Of a stretch of 64,000 nt of DNA, positions 43,766 to 54,441 are shown piece after piece. The position numbers were made by a program, and so were the translations under genes. The stretch covers positions 186,001 to 250,000 of the forward strand of contig NZ_CP025057.1 in the NCBI RefSeq assembly GCF_002813555.1, in the 5' to 3' direction. The notes beneath the pieces were generated by a model. It worked only from the letters and a program-made list of their open reading frames with translations. It made no database searches and was not told the DNA's origin. The number at the start of each line of letters is the position of its first letter. Positions within the stretch are counted from its first letter, which is position 1. Source of the DNA: Spiroplasma floricola 23-6. GTDB taxonomy: Bacteria > Bacillota_I > Bacilli_A > Mycoplasmatales > Mycoplasmataceae.

Positions 43766-44689
43766 ATGAAAAAAATGTTAAGTTTACTTAGCTCTATTAC
43801 TATTGTTTCATCAGGATCAAGTGCATTTGCAAATGCTACTAATCAAAAAATAAAAACAGAAAAAGTTATTAATTCAGAAAAGAACAGTGTAAATTGAAAT
43901 AATGTAAGAAAAGAAACTGAATCAGTTTTTAAAGAAACTAAAGATTCTTTTAAAAAGAACTTTGAGATTAATAATTTTATTAATTTAAAGACAAGTAAAA
44001 ATCAGCAAATTGATGAGAACTTGAAAAATGAAATGATTAACTATGCTCAAAAAGAAGCAAATAAGATTTTAGCATCATTTCAAGAAAGTAATTATCAGTT
44101 GGATACAATTATAGATATAATAAAAAATAATTATCCTGATTTTAAGCAGGAGTATGACAGAAATTTAAATAACATTATAAGTGATATTAAATTAGAAAAT
44201 CAAACTGTTCATCAATTCAATAATTATCAAATTAATAATTTTAGTTCACAAGAGTATTCTCTTTCATCAGCGCAGCAAAATAATAAAAAACTAGTTTCCG
44301 ATTTAAGAGTAGCTAAAGCAGCTTTAACAACAGGATGTGCAGCAGCAGCAATTGCCGCAGCAGGTTTTTGAGCAGCAGCATGGTGATTTGGAATTTCTAC
44401 TCCTTGAGCAATTGGTTGTACAGTGGCTAGTACAGCATTAGGTGTTGCAAGTGCTGGAGTAGAAATTGCACTTGTTAAATATGATCAAAGTATGAACAAA
44501 TGAATAAAATTTGGTACAATTTTGCAAGCTACATTAAAATTAGGATTAAGTTTAGCAATAACTAGTTATGTTATTCTAGTAAAAATGACTGCAGTAGTTA
44601 GCACTACAACATGATGTTTTCCAGCTGCAATTGCAATTTTAGTAGCTTCTGGAGCATTAGCAGCATGAATTAAATATACATATAAATAG
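43766..44689 (+). CDS. Secreted protein with a hydrophobic, possibly membrane-inserting C-terminus
   Basis: 307 residues. A cleavable signal (MKKMLSLLSSITIVSSGSS, then AFANA) has no lipobox. Residues about 25-185 are charged, Gln/Asn-rich and helical. From about residue 190 the protein becomes Ala/Gly-rich and strongly hydrophobic (AAAAIAAAG, then several helices up to the end, ALAAWIKYTYK). This layout recalls pore-forming or bacteriocin-like proteins, but no family is recognised. The next gene, 12 bases downstream, encodes a membrane protein that could be its immunity or anchoring partner. Confidence 0.75.
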
Positions 44690-44701
44690 GAGAGAATAAT
44701 A

Positions 44702-45421
44702 ATGATTTACGATATATTAATTATATTTTGTTATTTATTAATTAATGTTATTTTACCTATTGGAAGTTATTGAGTTTTTTCAGAGTTTTTTGATTTTAAA
44801 GTTAAAAAAGCAGATATATTTTTTGGAAATTTTCTTCTATTTAATAAGGAAAAAATGCTTCTATTTAAAGGCGAGAAATTAATGTTTTTTATTTCATACT
44901 TTATAAACTTTTTATTATTAATTACTGCATATATTATATATGTTATGTTAATTGCTTTACCATCAACAAATTTTGTTTTATATATATCATTAGTCTCTTT
45001 AATTTTTTTGTTAGGTATTCTATTATTTTGCCTCTACATATATTTAACTTTTAAAAAAATAAATAAATTTAAGTTTTATAGTAGAACCGAAGTAGAACTA
45101 AATTATTCAATTCCAAAAAGTAATGAACAGTATAAAACAATATTATTACTTGAGGGCAATAATAAATCTCCATATAATAATGTATTTAAGTTTCATCAAA
45201 ATAGACTTAAGAAAAAATTAAATAAAGATATTAATAATAAAAAAGACAATTATAAGAACTACATAATTTTTTTGAGATATATCAGAAATTATAGTACTTT
45301 TATAGATAGAATTATTAGATCTAATAGAAATATTACTGTTATTTCTAATGATTTAACTATAAATATTGAAGAATTAGAAAAAGTTTTGGTGGAGAATTTT
45401 TATTCATTGAGTAGAGTGTAA
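44702..45421 (+). CDS. Membrane protein paired with the secreted protein
   Basis: 239 residues, unrecognised. It has one helix near the N-terminus, two helices at about residues 55-115, then a cytoplasmic-type basic tail with KTILLLEGNNKSP. ATG 44702 follows AGGAGAG. The tight linkage to the secreted hydrophobic protein suggests a two-gene unit (effector and immunity, or secretion partner); this is inference from order and topology. Confidence 0.72.
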
Positions 45422-45792
45422 TTAAACTCGATTAAGTAATTTTTCAATATAAAATTAAATCAGAATACCAAAATAACTTAAAGTTTCTTTATAGATTATA
45501 AAAATTACTTTTAGTTGTTATTTTAAGTTATTTTTATAATTTAAATAAAAAAGTTGAAATTTAGTTTACTTTCTTTTAACTTTTTTATTTTTTATTCAAT
45601 CACATCTTAGGTTGAATAAAAAATGTGGGGGGATAAAAGTTGAATTTTAAATAGAAAAGTGCTTTCCCAAGCACTTTTTTTGCGTTAATAATTATTGTTG
45701 GTTTAAATTAATTTAATATTTACATATCTCAAATGACTAAAACTTTATAAATTTCAACGTATTAATGCTTAAAAAGTAAAAGGAAGAAAAAA
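45422..45792 (+). terminator. Intergenic region with tandem terminators
   Basis: Several hairpins follow one another: AAATAACTTAAA (45471-45482) with TTTAAGTTATTT (about 45532-45543) and T's; TTTTTTATTCAA with TTGAATAAAAAA (45585-45622); and AAAAGTGCTT (45655-45664) with AAGCACTTTT (45669-45678) and T's, the strongest. This insulates the surface genes from the conjugative element starting at 45.8 kb. No gene is seen. Confidence 0.75.
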
Positions 45793-46110
45793 ATGAATAA
45801 ATCAAATATTACAAGAAATAACTACAAAATGTTTTGCCTTATTATTAAGGATTTTTGATTTAAAAAAGATATCCAAGGTTTATTGGATATAGTTACAAAA
45901 ATTTGTTTCTTATACAAGCAAAATAAAGAAGTTTGAGACCTCTATAGAGATTATCAAATTATTGAAAAACTTGAAAGAAATCAATTTGCTGTTTTAACTT
46001 TTATCTGTAAAGATAATAGTTTTAGTGAAATAAAAAAGGAAATTTTAATAATTTCTTTAAGATATAAAAATAGCTTTTCTAATAAAAAAAAGCAATTTAA
46101 AGATGATTAA
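45793..46110 (+). CDS. Hypothetical element protein, N-terminal partner of the DnaC-like gene
   Basis: 105 residues, basic, helical and unrecognised. The start ATG 45793 follows AGGAAGAAA. Three UGA codons are read as Trp. It lies 12 bases before the DnaC/DnaI-like ATPase, so it may be a replication-initiation or primosome accessory protein (many DnaC-type loaders lie beside a small DnaD-like helical protein), but no DnaD motif is visible. Confidence 0.65.
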
Positions 46111-46122
46111 GAAGGTGACATT

Positions 46123-46704
46123 ATGAAAGAATTTAATGTTGATCAAGATTTAGAATACAAATCTTTTGCAAAACTATTGAACTTTGAATCAAAAGAAAAG
46201 GGTTTATATATCTATGGTAAACCAGGAGTTGGAAAATCTACTTTCTTACTTAAATTTGCCAAGAATATAAAAAATCAAAAAATAAGTATTGATAATTTTC
46301 TAATTGATAAGTATAAAGTCATGTATTTAAATGTTAATAATTGAATAAAAGATATTCAGAAAAGTTGAAAATCAGAATATGATGATCCAATAAAAATAAA
46401 TACTTCAGCTAATGTACTACTTATTGATGACTTAGGAAGTGAGTTTTTTCACAATTCAACTATGCCTTATATTTTAGATTTATTTGAATCTAGATATGAA
46501 TTCATTAAAAAGAATCAAAAAGAAGTAATTACAATAATAACTTCTAATTATTCTGTTGAGCAGTTAAAAGAAAAATACTCAAAAAATCTAAGTGATCAAG
46601 TTGCACTTGAAAGATTGTTTTCAAGAATTGAAGGAGTTATTAACTTAAATATTAAATTTATAGGAAAAGATAAAAGAAAAGAGAATTCTTATTTAGAACG
46701 ATAA
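46123..46704 (+). CDS. DnaC/DnaI-like ATPase
   Basis: 193-residue AAA+ ATPase of the helicase-loader/IstB type. Walker A is YGKPGVGKST (about residues 30-39), Walker B is LLIDDLGSE, sensor 1 is TIITSNYS, and the Arg finger region is ERLFSRIEG. It lacks the N-terminal helicase-binding domain of chromosomal DnaI. In mobile elements such proteins load helicase on the element's DNA or support transfer replication. ATG follows GAAGGTG. Confidence 0.85.
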
Positions 46705-46733
46705 AATGATTAGAAAAAAAGGTGAGAATTAAG

Positions 46734-46940
46734 ATGTGAATTATGAAATATATTTTATCTACATTAATATCATTTCAAATTAGTTTGACTATATTTTTTA
46801 TTATAAATTTTTCAATTTATTTTTTAGAAGGTAAAGTTGATTTATTTGTATACTATTTATTTTTAATTTTTTGAAATTTAAGTTTTATATTTTTAAATAT
46901 TTTTACAATTATTGATTGTTATAAAAGTAAAAATAATTAA
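46734..46940 (+). CDS. Small two-helix membrane protein
   Basis: 68 residues; two hydrophobic segments with a short acidic loop (FLEGKVDLF) and a basic C-terminal tail. The first codons are ATG-UGA(Trp)-ATT-ATG, so the second ATG at 46743 is an alternative start; GGTGAG lies upstream. Not recognised; probably an accessory protein of the element. Confidence 0.65.
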
Positions 46941-46988
46941 AGAAAAAAGAAATTGAAATATAAATTAAAAATAAAAGGAGGAGAAATT

Positions 46989-47828
46989 ATGTCTAATAAA
47001 TTTATATCGCCATTAACTTGACCTGGTGGAAAAGCAAAAAAATGAAATTTAATTAAATCTTATTTTCCTAAAGATACAAAAGATATGACATATTTTGAAG
47101 CATTTTTTGGTGGTGGAAGTGTTGGTTTAAATGCTTTAAAAGAAAAATTATTTAAGGAATATTATTTTAATGACATAGATTTTAAATTAATAATGTTTTG
47201 AGTCGGAATATCTGAAACTAATTGACTACAATGAAAACATTTATTTTACCCTAATGTTAAAGATATAAATATTTTAAAAGATCAAAAGGTTCAAGACAAA
47301 ACAGTTTATTATTTAATGAAAAATAATTTAACATTTAATGGGCAACAATGGGGTACTTGAACTCAAAAAAGATTAGAACAAAATTGAAATTTAAATAAAT
47401 TTGATAGAATAATAAATTGTTCAAATTTATTAGCTTATAACAGAAATAAAATAAATTGAAAATGTGATAACTTTTTAGATATTTTAGATTATGAGTGAAA
47501 ATTTGATAGTAATACATTTATGTATCTTGATCCTCCATATTATTTAAATAAGGGAAAACCTTATAGATATAAATTTACAGTTGAACAATTTAATTTATTT
47601 AAAGATGTAGTTGATAAGCATTCTAAAATGGGAGTAAAGATTTTAATTAGTTTAGATGATTGTTTTGAAGTTAGAGAATTATTTAAAGATTATTACATTT
47701 ATGAAGCTGAATGAAAGTATACTTCAACTAATACTAAATATCATAAAGTTAAATTAGGAAAAGAACTATTTATAACAAATTATGAGGTTAAAAATATAAA
47801 TGAAAATGAAGACATTACCAAAATTTAA
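46989..47828 (+). CDS. dam: DNA adenine methyltransferase (Dam/D12 class)
   Basis: 279 residues. The SAM-binding motif region is TWPGGKAKKW plus FFGGGSVGLN, and the catalytic motif is LDPPYY (Asp181-Pro-Pro-Tyr184), the D-P-P-Y of N6-adenine methylases of the D12 group, which usually modify GATC. ATG 46989 follows a perfect GGAGGAG. No restriction endonuclease is adjacent, so it is an orphan methylase, as on many conjugative elements, perhaps to protect element DNA on entry. The 3' end overlaps the next gene by 23 bases. Confidence 0.9.
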
Positions 47829-49554
47829 TATAATAAGTTTTGAAGTAGCTTATTTGTTTGAGTTTCAAAAATGAATACATGTTTTTTGCAATAAAAAAAT
47901 TATGGATATTAATGAATTTTGTTCAAAATGTAGTAAATCTTTTAAAAGTTTTAATTCAAATAATATTTTATTTTTTAATAATGTAAATAATTATAATGAC
48001 GATACAAATATTTTATTTGAGGATACAAATACTTTATTAAATTTAAAATCATATATTAATGGTTCTGCTACAAAAGAATATTCCTTTTTATACTTTAAAT
48101 CAAATTCCGTTTTTAATTTATTAGAAGATAATAAATTTTTAAGAATTTTTTATAATGAATTTGAAATTGAAATTAAAGTTTATAGAAATAATTTTATTGA
48201 ATATTTTTGATTTTGCAATTATTACAATAATTTTATTATTAATAAATTAAATTTAGTATTTTATAAATATAATTTTACTAAAACGCTTAGTTTTGATTAT
48301 AATCAAAAAAAATGATTTATTAATAAAGATAATTATATTAAAAAACATAATTTAATTTATTTTTTTGAACTATTAACAAATAATATTTTTGAATTAAATA
48401 AAAATATATTTTTATTTAATAAAGAAATAAATAAAAATTATTTAGAATTTTTAGAAAATGTTAGAAATTCTTTTTTAAAGTTAATTGAATATAAAATAAA
48501 CAAAAATGAAATAATTAATACAGAAATGTTAAATTTTTATTTATATAAAAAAATTATTAAAACTAAAAAAGATTTTGAAATTAATTTTGAAAATTATAGA
48601 AACTTATTTTATTTACTTAAATATTTTAAAATATCGGTTATTTTAAATGCCTGAGATATTAATATTATAAATAACTTTGGTTTGAATAAATTATGACAAC
48701 TAATATTTTTGGGTAAAAATTTTTATAAAAAACTAACAAGAGCTGAATTAAAAAAACTTGATCAACTAACAAATAAATACTATATTAATAATAATTTATT
48801 TAGTTATAAATTATATTTAACTCTTATTATATTTATTTCTTATTCAGGAGATATTAATAAAATTAATAAAGAAATTAATTGTTTAAAAAATTTAAATATA
48901 AATTTTTTAAACAATAAGTTTTTATTTAAAAATCAGATAAATAAAGAAAATCAAAAAATAGCATTATGATTTTTAAAATATTTAATTAATTTAAGTAAAG
49001 AATATAAAATTTTATTTTATAAATTTATTTTTAGATGATTAAAAGATAAATTAAATACTTCTTATGATTTATTTAATTTAATATCTAAATTAAAAAAAAT
49101 AAAAAATTTAAAAACACATAATTTTATTGAATGTAATTTTTGTAAAAATAAAAATGTTAAAATATCTGATCTTCTATTACATTTAAATAATCTTAATTTA
49201 GAGAAAATTAATTTAACCGAATTAAAAATTAGTACCAACTTATTTAATTTTGAATTAATAACAACATACTCTAAATTTGAATTAGTTTCATTAGAGCTTA
49301 AAAATTGTTTAAAAACTAACTACACTAATAATTTTTCAGAATATAAAAAAAATCTATTTTTTTCTATATTAGATAAAAATTTTAATTTAATAGGAGCTGT
49401 TTATATTGAAAAAATAAAAAAAGAATGAGTTCTTAGAGAAGCTAATTCTAAACAAAATAAGGGATTTAGTAATAATTTTTTTAAAGATATAAAAGTTAAT
49501 TTTTTAACAAAAATTAATAAAACATTAAATAACTTAGTTATAGAAGGGAAATAA
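47806..49554 (+). CDS. Large element protein with zinc ribbon and PcfJ-like C-terminus
   Basis: 582 residues, very Asn/Lys/Phe/Leu-rich. An N-terminal EFCSKCSKSF and a later CNFCKN are CxxC pairs. The C-terminal 90 residues (LELKNCLKTNY, KKNLFFSILDKN, then GAVYIEKIKKEWVLREA and NSKQNKG) follow the order of the PcfJ domain found in conjugative plasmids; this match is by pattern, not alignment. ATG 47806 overlaps the dam gene by 23 bases. The extreme A+T content stands out even here. Confidence 0.7.
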
Positions 49555-49558
49555 AATT

Positions 49559-49699
49559 ATGGCAAGAATAACAAAATATTGTTTTAAATGTAAAAAGAAA
49601 ATTAAAGAATCAGATAAATACAATTCTTATAAAACTATTGATGTATTTGGAAATTCTAATTATGAAATTGTTCATAATAATTGCAGAACTATAAATTAG
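49559..49699 (+). CDS. Small zinc-finger-like protein
   Basis: 46 residues with a Cys-x2-Cys pair (YCFKCKKK) and a His-x3-Cys (HNNC) near the end, spaced as one treble-clef-type zinc site. The start ATG lies 4 bases after the upstream stop. It is too short for a confident family; probably element-specific. Confidence 0.65.
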   Translation: MARITKYCFKCKKKIKESDKYNSYKTIDVFGNSNYEIVHNNCRTIN

Positions 49700-49719
49700 A
49701 TTGAAAGGAGAAAATAATT

Positions 49720-49989
49720 GTGCCAAAAAAAGAAACCTTAAAAGAAATGTATGAACAATTAGAATACTGAAAAGCAGGAAAAGAAGCAATCAAATTACAA
49801 AATAGTCATGCAATTTGAATGTGAGAATTTCCAAATTTATCAGTTATAGAATACGATACCTTAATAAAAATTCAAAAAGAAAAAATTAAGAAAAGAAAGG
49901 CATTAAATAAAAAACTAAAAATAGCTAAATTAAATAAAGAAAGAGAGAGAAGGAATATATATGAAACTAAACTTAGAAACTTTAATTAA
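49720..49989 (+). CDS. Hypothetical element protein (GTG start)
   Basis: 89 residues, basic and helical with a Lys/Arg-rich C-terminal half (KIKKRKALNKKLKIAK). The start is taken as GTG 49720 because AAAGGAG lies 8 bases upstream and no ATG fits. It overlaps the next gene by 29 bases in another frame. Possibly nucleic-acid-binding by charge only. Confidence 0.65.
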
Positions 49990-50185
49990 AAAATTAGACT
50001 TAGAAACTAAAGAAAAAACAACAGATAAATTTTGAATAGAATCAGCTAAAAAACTAATAATTGATAATTTTGAAGAAAATATAAGTATTAAACAACTAGA
50101 ATTAAAAATTAGTAATCTAAAAGCAAATAATGAAAATGAAACTTCTATTATAGCACTAGCAAAAAGTATTTTAAAAAATAATTAA
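49961..50185 (+). CDS. Hypothetical small element protein
   Basis: 74 residues, helical, mixed charge, unrecognised. ATG 49961 sits inside the end of the preceding gene, 12 bases after GAGAGAAGG. A hairpin terminator follows the stop directly. Confidence 0.62.
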
Positions 50186-50213
50186 AGCACATTTTTTAAA
50201 AATAATGTGCTTT
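50184..50213. terminator. Bidirectional terminator between convergent genes
   Basis: AAAGCACATT (50184-50193) pairs with AATGTGCTTT (50204-50213). It separates the plus-strand run from the minus-strand zinc protein gene. The T tract is weak on both sides. Confidence 0.7.
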
Positions 50214-50227
50214 AATTAATATTTACT

Positions 50228-50536
50228 TTACATCAATTTTTTTCAAAAGTCTGAGTTTTCATACCTACATGTTATTTTTGAACCCTCTATGGCTTTTTCT
50301 AAACCATCTGTAAAACCACATAAAATACAATTACTACAAAAATTAACATATATATCACCATTTGGATCAGATTTTACATAAAATTGACCCATTAATTCTT
50401 TTTTTGTTTTTACTTTACACATATTTAGTGAACTAAATTTGCTTTCGTTAAAACCACAAGAATAGCATATTGGAATGTTTTTATTAACTTTGTATTCTTC
50501 GTAATATTTATTATTTTTTATTCCATTAATATCCAT
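50228..50536 (-). CDS. Small cysteine-rich (zinc-binding) protein
   Basis: 102 residues with ICYSCGFNE, MCKVK, NFCSNCILCG and ITCRYEN, enough Cys for one or two zinc sites. Reading UGA as Trp near the C-terminus extends it to TAA 50228-50230. A strong AGGAGG precedes the ATG at 50536. It is the only minus-strand gene among the first element genes, divergent from topA, with which it may share regulation. Not recognised. Confidence 0.72.
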
Positions 50537-50597
50537 TTATTTACCTCCTATCCTTTAAAAATTATATCAAAGCTAAACATAGAAAGAAGTTGATTAA

Positions 50598-52658
50598 ATG
50601 ACTAAACTAGTTATATTGGAATCTCCAGGTAAAATTAAAAAAGTAAGTCAATTTTTAAAAGAAATTGATAATACCAATAATTATATTGTTAAAGCTTCAA
50701 TTGGACATATAAGAGAACTTGCAAATGTTGGAAAATATCAAATAGGTATTGATTTAAATAATATTGAACCAAATTTCATAGTAAGTAAAGAAAAAAGAAA
50801 AGTTGTCAAAGATTTAATAGAAGTTTCTAAAAATGTTGATGAGATAATTCTTGCAACAGATCCCGATAGAGAAGGTGAAGTTATTTCTTGACATTTATAT
50901 GAGGTTTTAAAATCTTATAATAAAAATTTTAAACGTATGAGACTTAATTCAATAACAAAAGATTGTATTAAAAAGGAATTGAATAATTTGGATAATATTA
51001 ATATTAACTATGTTAATTCTGGTCTTTCTAGAAGTTACTTAGATAAAATAACAGGTTATATATTGTCTAGAATTTTACAAGATAACTCTATTGGCTTATC
51101 TGCAGGAAGAGTACAAAGTTCTGTTTTAAAATTATTGTCAAATAGAGAAGAAGAAATTCAAAACTTTGTAAAAGAAGAATGATTTATTTTACAAGATACT
51201 TTAAAAGTTAATTTTAAAAATGTAACTAAAATTAATAATAAGTATGAAACTGTAAAATATAATTCATTTCAAGAAGCTTTAAATATAAAACAACAACTTA
51301 ATAATTATTATATTGTCGAGTCACTATTAGCAAATGAATTTCAAGATAAACCTTTTATTAATTTTACAACTAGTGATTTTTTACAAAATGCAAAAAATAA
51401 ATTAAAGTTAAATGTTAAAGAAGCAACAAGTACTGCTCAGAGTTTATTTGATAAAGGACTTATAACTTATATAAGAACTGATTCAACAAAATTGGATAGT
51501 GAAACTGAAATTAAATTATTACAATTTGTAAGTTCTAAATTTGGAAATCATTCTGTTGGAAAAATTCATTGTAAATCAGAAAAGGTTACTGATCAAGAAG
51601 GTCACCCTCCAATAACTCCTACTCATTTAGAATGAGAACCAGAGAATATACAAAAAATATCTGTAGAGAATAATATTCAGCTAACAAATAAAGAAATTGA
51701 TGTTTATAGTCTAATATGAAAAAATACTGTAAATTCAGCTTTAAAACAACCAATAGGAACTAAAAATACTTATATTTTAAAAAACCAAGATAAATATTTT
51801 TTAGGAGAGACTAAGGAGTATATAGAATATGGATACTATAATTTTGATAAAAGTTTAACTACTCCAGAATCTCAAAATCTTAATTGAAAAGTAGGACAAA
51901 AAATAGAAGTATTTTCAATTCAAACAATTATGCAGAATTCAAATCCTAAATCAAGATTTAATGAAGCAACTCTAATAAAGGAACTTGAGAGATTAGGAAT
52001 TGGAAGACCAAGTACTTATAAAACTTCTGTTGAGATAAATCAAAAAAGAAAATATGTAGAAACTGACGAAAAAGATTCAATGTTAGTTACTAAATTAGGA
52101 ATTCAAGTAAATAAATTTTTAACTAAAAACTTTAGTGAGTTCATAAATTTAGAGTTCACAAAAAATATGGAAAAAGATTTAGATCTAATTGCATGTGCAA
52201 AATTAGATTACAAAAATTATATAAAAGATTATTTCAAAAAATTAGAAGAGAAAGGAAAAGAATTTATGATAGAACAAATTAAATGTCCAAAATGTCAAAA
52301 TGGATTTATAAGACAAGCAAAAACTAATACAGGAGTAGATTTAGGTTTTAAATCTTGCTCTAATTATAAAAACTGTGATTTTAAAGATCAACCTGAGTTA
52401 AACTTAGAAAATGCAAAAGATTGTCCTGGATGTAATAATGGAAAAAGATTTATGAAAAACTATTTTGATAAAAATGAAAACTCTATGAAACAATTTGAAA
52501 CATGTACTAATTATCCAAATTGTAAATGAGTTCCAGGAGCAATTCAAAAATGTTCACTTTGTGATATAGGCTGATTAATTGAAAGAACAAAAAAAGATAA
52601 ATCAAGTAAATTTATAGCATGTAATAATTATCCAAATTGTAAATTTACTCAATTTTAA
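50598..52658 (+). CDS. Type IA DNA topoisomerase (element-borne TopA-like)
   Basis: 686 residues. The TOPRIM domain opens with LVILESPGKIKK and contains ATDPDREGE. The active-site region is LITYIRTDSTKL with the catalytic tyrosine at about 291, then RLGIGRPSTYKT. The C-terminus has three Cys4 zinc modules (CPKCQNG, CPGCNNG, CSLCDIG, each followed by a C-x-N-Y-x-N-C pair). Relaxes negative supercoils by single-strand passage. Conjugative elements often carry such an enzyme for transfer DNA processing; a chromosomal topA should exist elsewhere. Identification is firm, the role within the element inferred. Confidence 0.93.
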
Positions 52659-52677
52659 AAATAAAGGAGAATAAAAT

Positions 52678-53094
52678 ATGTCAGCAGAATTTACATCAAA
52701 AATAAATATTATTTCTAATAATGAAAAAGATATTGTAAATTTTGTAAAAAAGAATATTGAATTAATAGAAGCAAAATATACAAACGTTTTATATTTAAAA
52801 ATAGATACATTATTTGAAATTACTGAAGAAAATATAGATTTAATAAAAGAAAATGAAATTTACAGTATTAAATTTAGTGGGTTTGCATTTAGTAAGAATT
52901 GCAAAATAAATTGAAATACTCAAACTAAATTTATTAATTCTTTAAAAAAGTTTAATTGTGATGCTTATATATTTCAATATCATGATGCGTGTTTAAATAA
53001 AAAAGAACTTGCAAGCGAATATAAAATAGGTAAAAGTTTTGAAATTAAAGAAAAAGTAATTGAACTTTTAAAAAGAATTAGAAAAAACAAATAA
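52678..53094 (+). CDS. Hypothetical element protein
   Basis: 138 residues, soluble alpha/beta pattern, no motif recognised. The start ATG follows AAAGGAG. It is 19 bases after the topoisomerase and in its transcript. One UGA is read as Trp at 52911. Confidence 0.7.
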
Positions 53095-53128
53095 AAAATA
53101 TTATACAAAATAGAAAGAAAGTAATTTA

Positions 53129-53473
53129 ATGAATAAAGTTGAAACAAATGAAAATAAGAAGGAAATCATAATAACAAAAAGAAACTTTGATTCTACTAGA
53201 TTATGTAGAAAAGATTTTTTAAATGATCAAGATTATAAAGAATATAATAGTTTTATTAAAAAATTTTCAAATAATACTAAGTATTATTTTAATTATAAAT
53301 GTATAAATTGTTTAGGTAAATTTGTAACTTATCATTGGGTTTTAAAATGCCCACATTGTAAGAAAAGTTTAAATAGTTTAAATAGTTACAAAACCCAAAT
53401 GTATCAAAATTTAAAAGGATATTGAGATAAAAGAAATATTCAAATTAGATTTAAAAATACTAGTATTTATTAA
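53129..53473 (+). CDS. Zinc-ribbon element protein
   Basis: 114 residues, basic. Two Cys pairs, YKCINCLGKF and LKCPHCKKS, form a zinc ribbon in the second half; an N-terminal basic stretch precedes. Likely nucleic-acid-binding. The start ATG follows AGAAAG. Not assigned to a family. Confidence 0.7.
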
Positions 53474-53504
53474 TAATAAAATTATATTTTATAAGGAGAA
53501 ATTT

Positions 53505-54107
53505 ATGAAAATATTTAATCAGTTAGATTTTTCTAAAGAAATAAGTAATTTAGAAATTTTAGAAAATAATATAGTCAATAAAAACTTTGCTAAAAATAGC
53601 ATTTTAGTAAGGTGTTTTGATGTTAAAAATGAGACTTTTCTTGAAATAAGTTTTGCTAAAGGAAAAAAAGTAAATAATGGAAATAATTCACTTTTTAAAA
53701 TAATGCAAGGTTATAAAAGTAATTCTAATAAAAAAAGTGTTTATAATTTAGGAGTTCCTATTCATCATTTTTTTTGAGTACGTAAGTATGATTTAAATTC
53801 AGGAGAATTATTAAGTAAAAAATACTGTCATTATTATGAAATTGTAAATATTTTAGAATTAAATAATAAATATAATTTAGTAATAGCTAGTAAACAAAAA
53901 GATAGAAATAAAACTTCAGAAGAGTTAAGAAAAATTAAAGAAGAATATGAAAAAATGAGAATATGATATGAAAATGAATATTCTCATGAAAATAATCAAA
54001 AACAAAACTCAGTTAAAAAGAAAGAATATTTAAACATAGAAAAAGATATTGGCTCTGATATTAATGCTTCTTCAAATTTAATAATTCAAAATATATTTGA
54101 AGATTAA
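53505..54107 (+). CDS. Hypothetical element protein, duplicated as a relic at 41 kb
   Basis: 200 residues, unrecognised; a mixed alpha/beta first half with HHFFWVRKYDLNSG and a charged helical second half. ATG 53505 follows AAGGAGAA. Its 3' half plus about 150 downstream bases is repeated in decayed form at 41054-41617, so gene and tail travelled together. It ends the topoisomerase run; the region up to the next promoter (54108-54335) is conserved non-coding. Confidence 0.72.
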
Positions 54108-54335
54108 AATTCCAAATAAGTTGATGAGTTTTTAAAGAATATTTAGTTAATTATGACTAAAATTTTTTACTTTTCAAAAATTATTCTCTAATTCGAATTA
54201 AATCTTAATTTTTATTCAATTAAGTCAATTAACTCTATTATGTCAATTATTTAAATTATCCAAATTTATTGTGCTAAAATTATTGAAATAAAAATAATTT
54301 TTAATTTATTTTGTTTTTAGTAAAAATAAAAAATG

Positions 54336-54410
54336 TATAATAAAAATAGTTCACAAGAGATATGTTAGGAATACTGACAAATCTCTTTTTATTTACTTTC
54401 TAACATATCT
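54336..54410 (+). promoter_or_regulatory. Leader element copy B (attenuator-like) with promoter
   Basis: TATAAT at 54336-54341; leader from 54348. Terminator form: AAGAGAT (54355-54361) with ATCTCTT (54381-54387) plus T's, with an inner GTTAG/CTGAC. Alternative form: ATATGTTAG (54360-54368) with CTAACATAT (54400-54408). The two cannot form together. It precedes the VirB6/TrbL-like gene, whose AGAAAGGA follows. Confidence 0.78.
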
Positions 54411-54441
54411 TAAATTGACAATTAGAAAGGAAAATAAAAAT

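Noticed and set aside
46989-47828. Part of a DpnII-like restriction-modification system
   Set aside because: Only the adenine methylase is present; none of the neighbouring genes shows an endonuclease motif.
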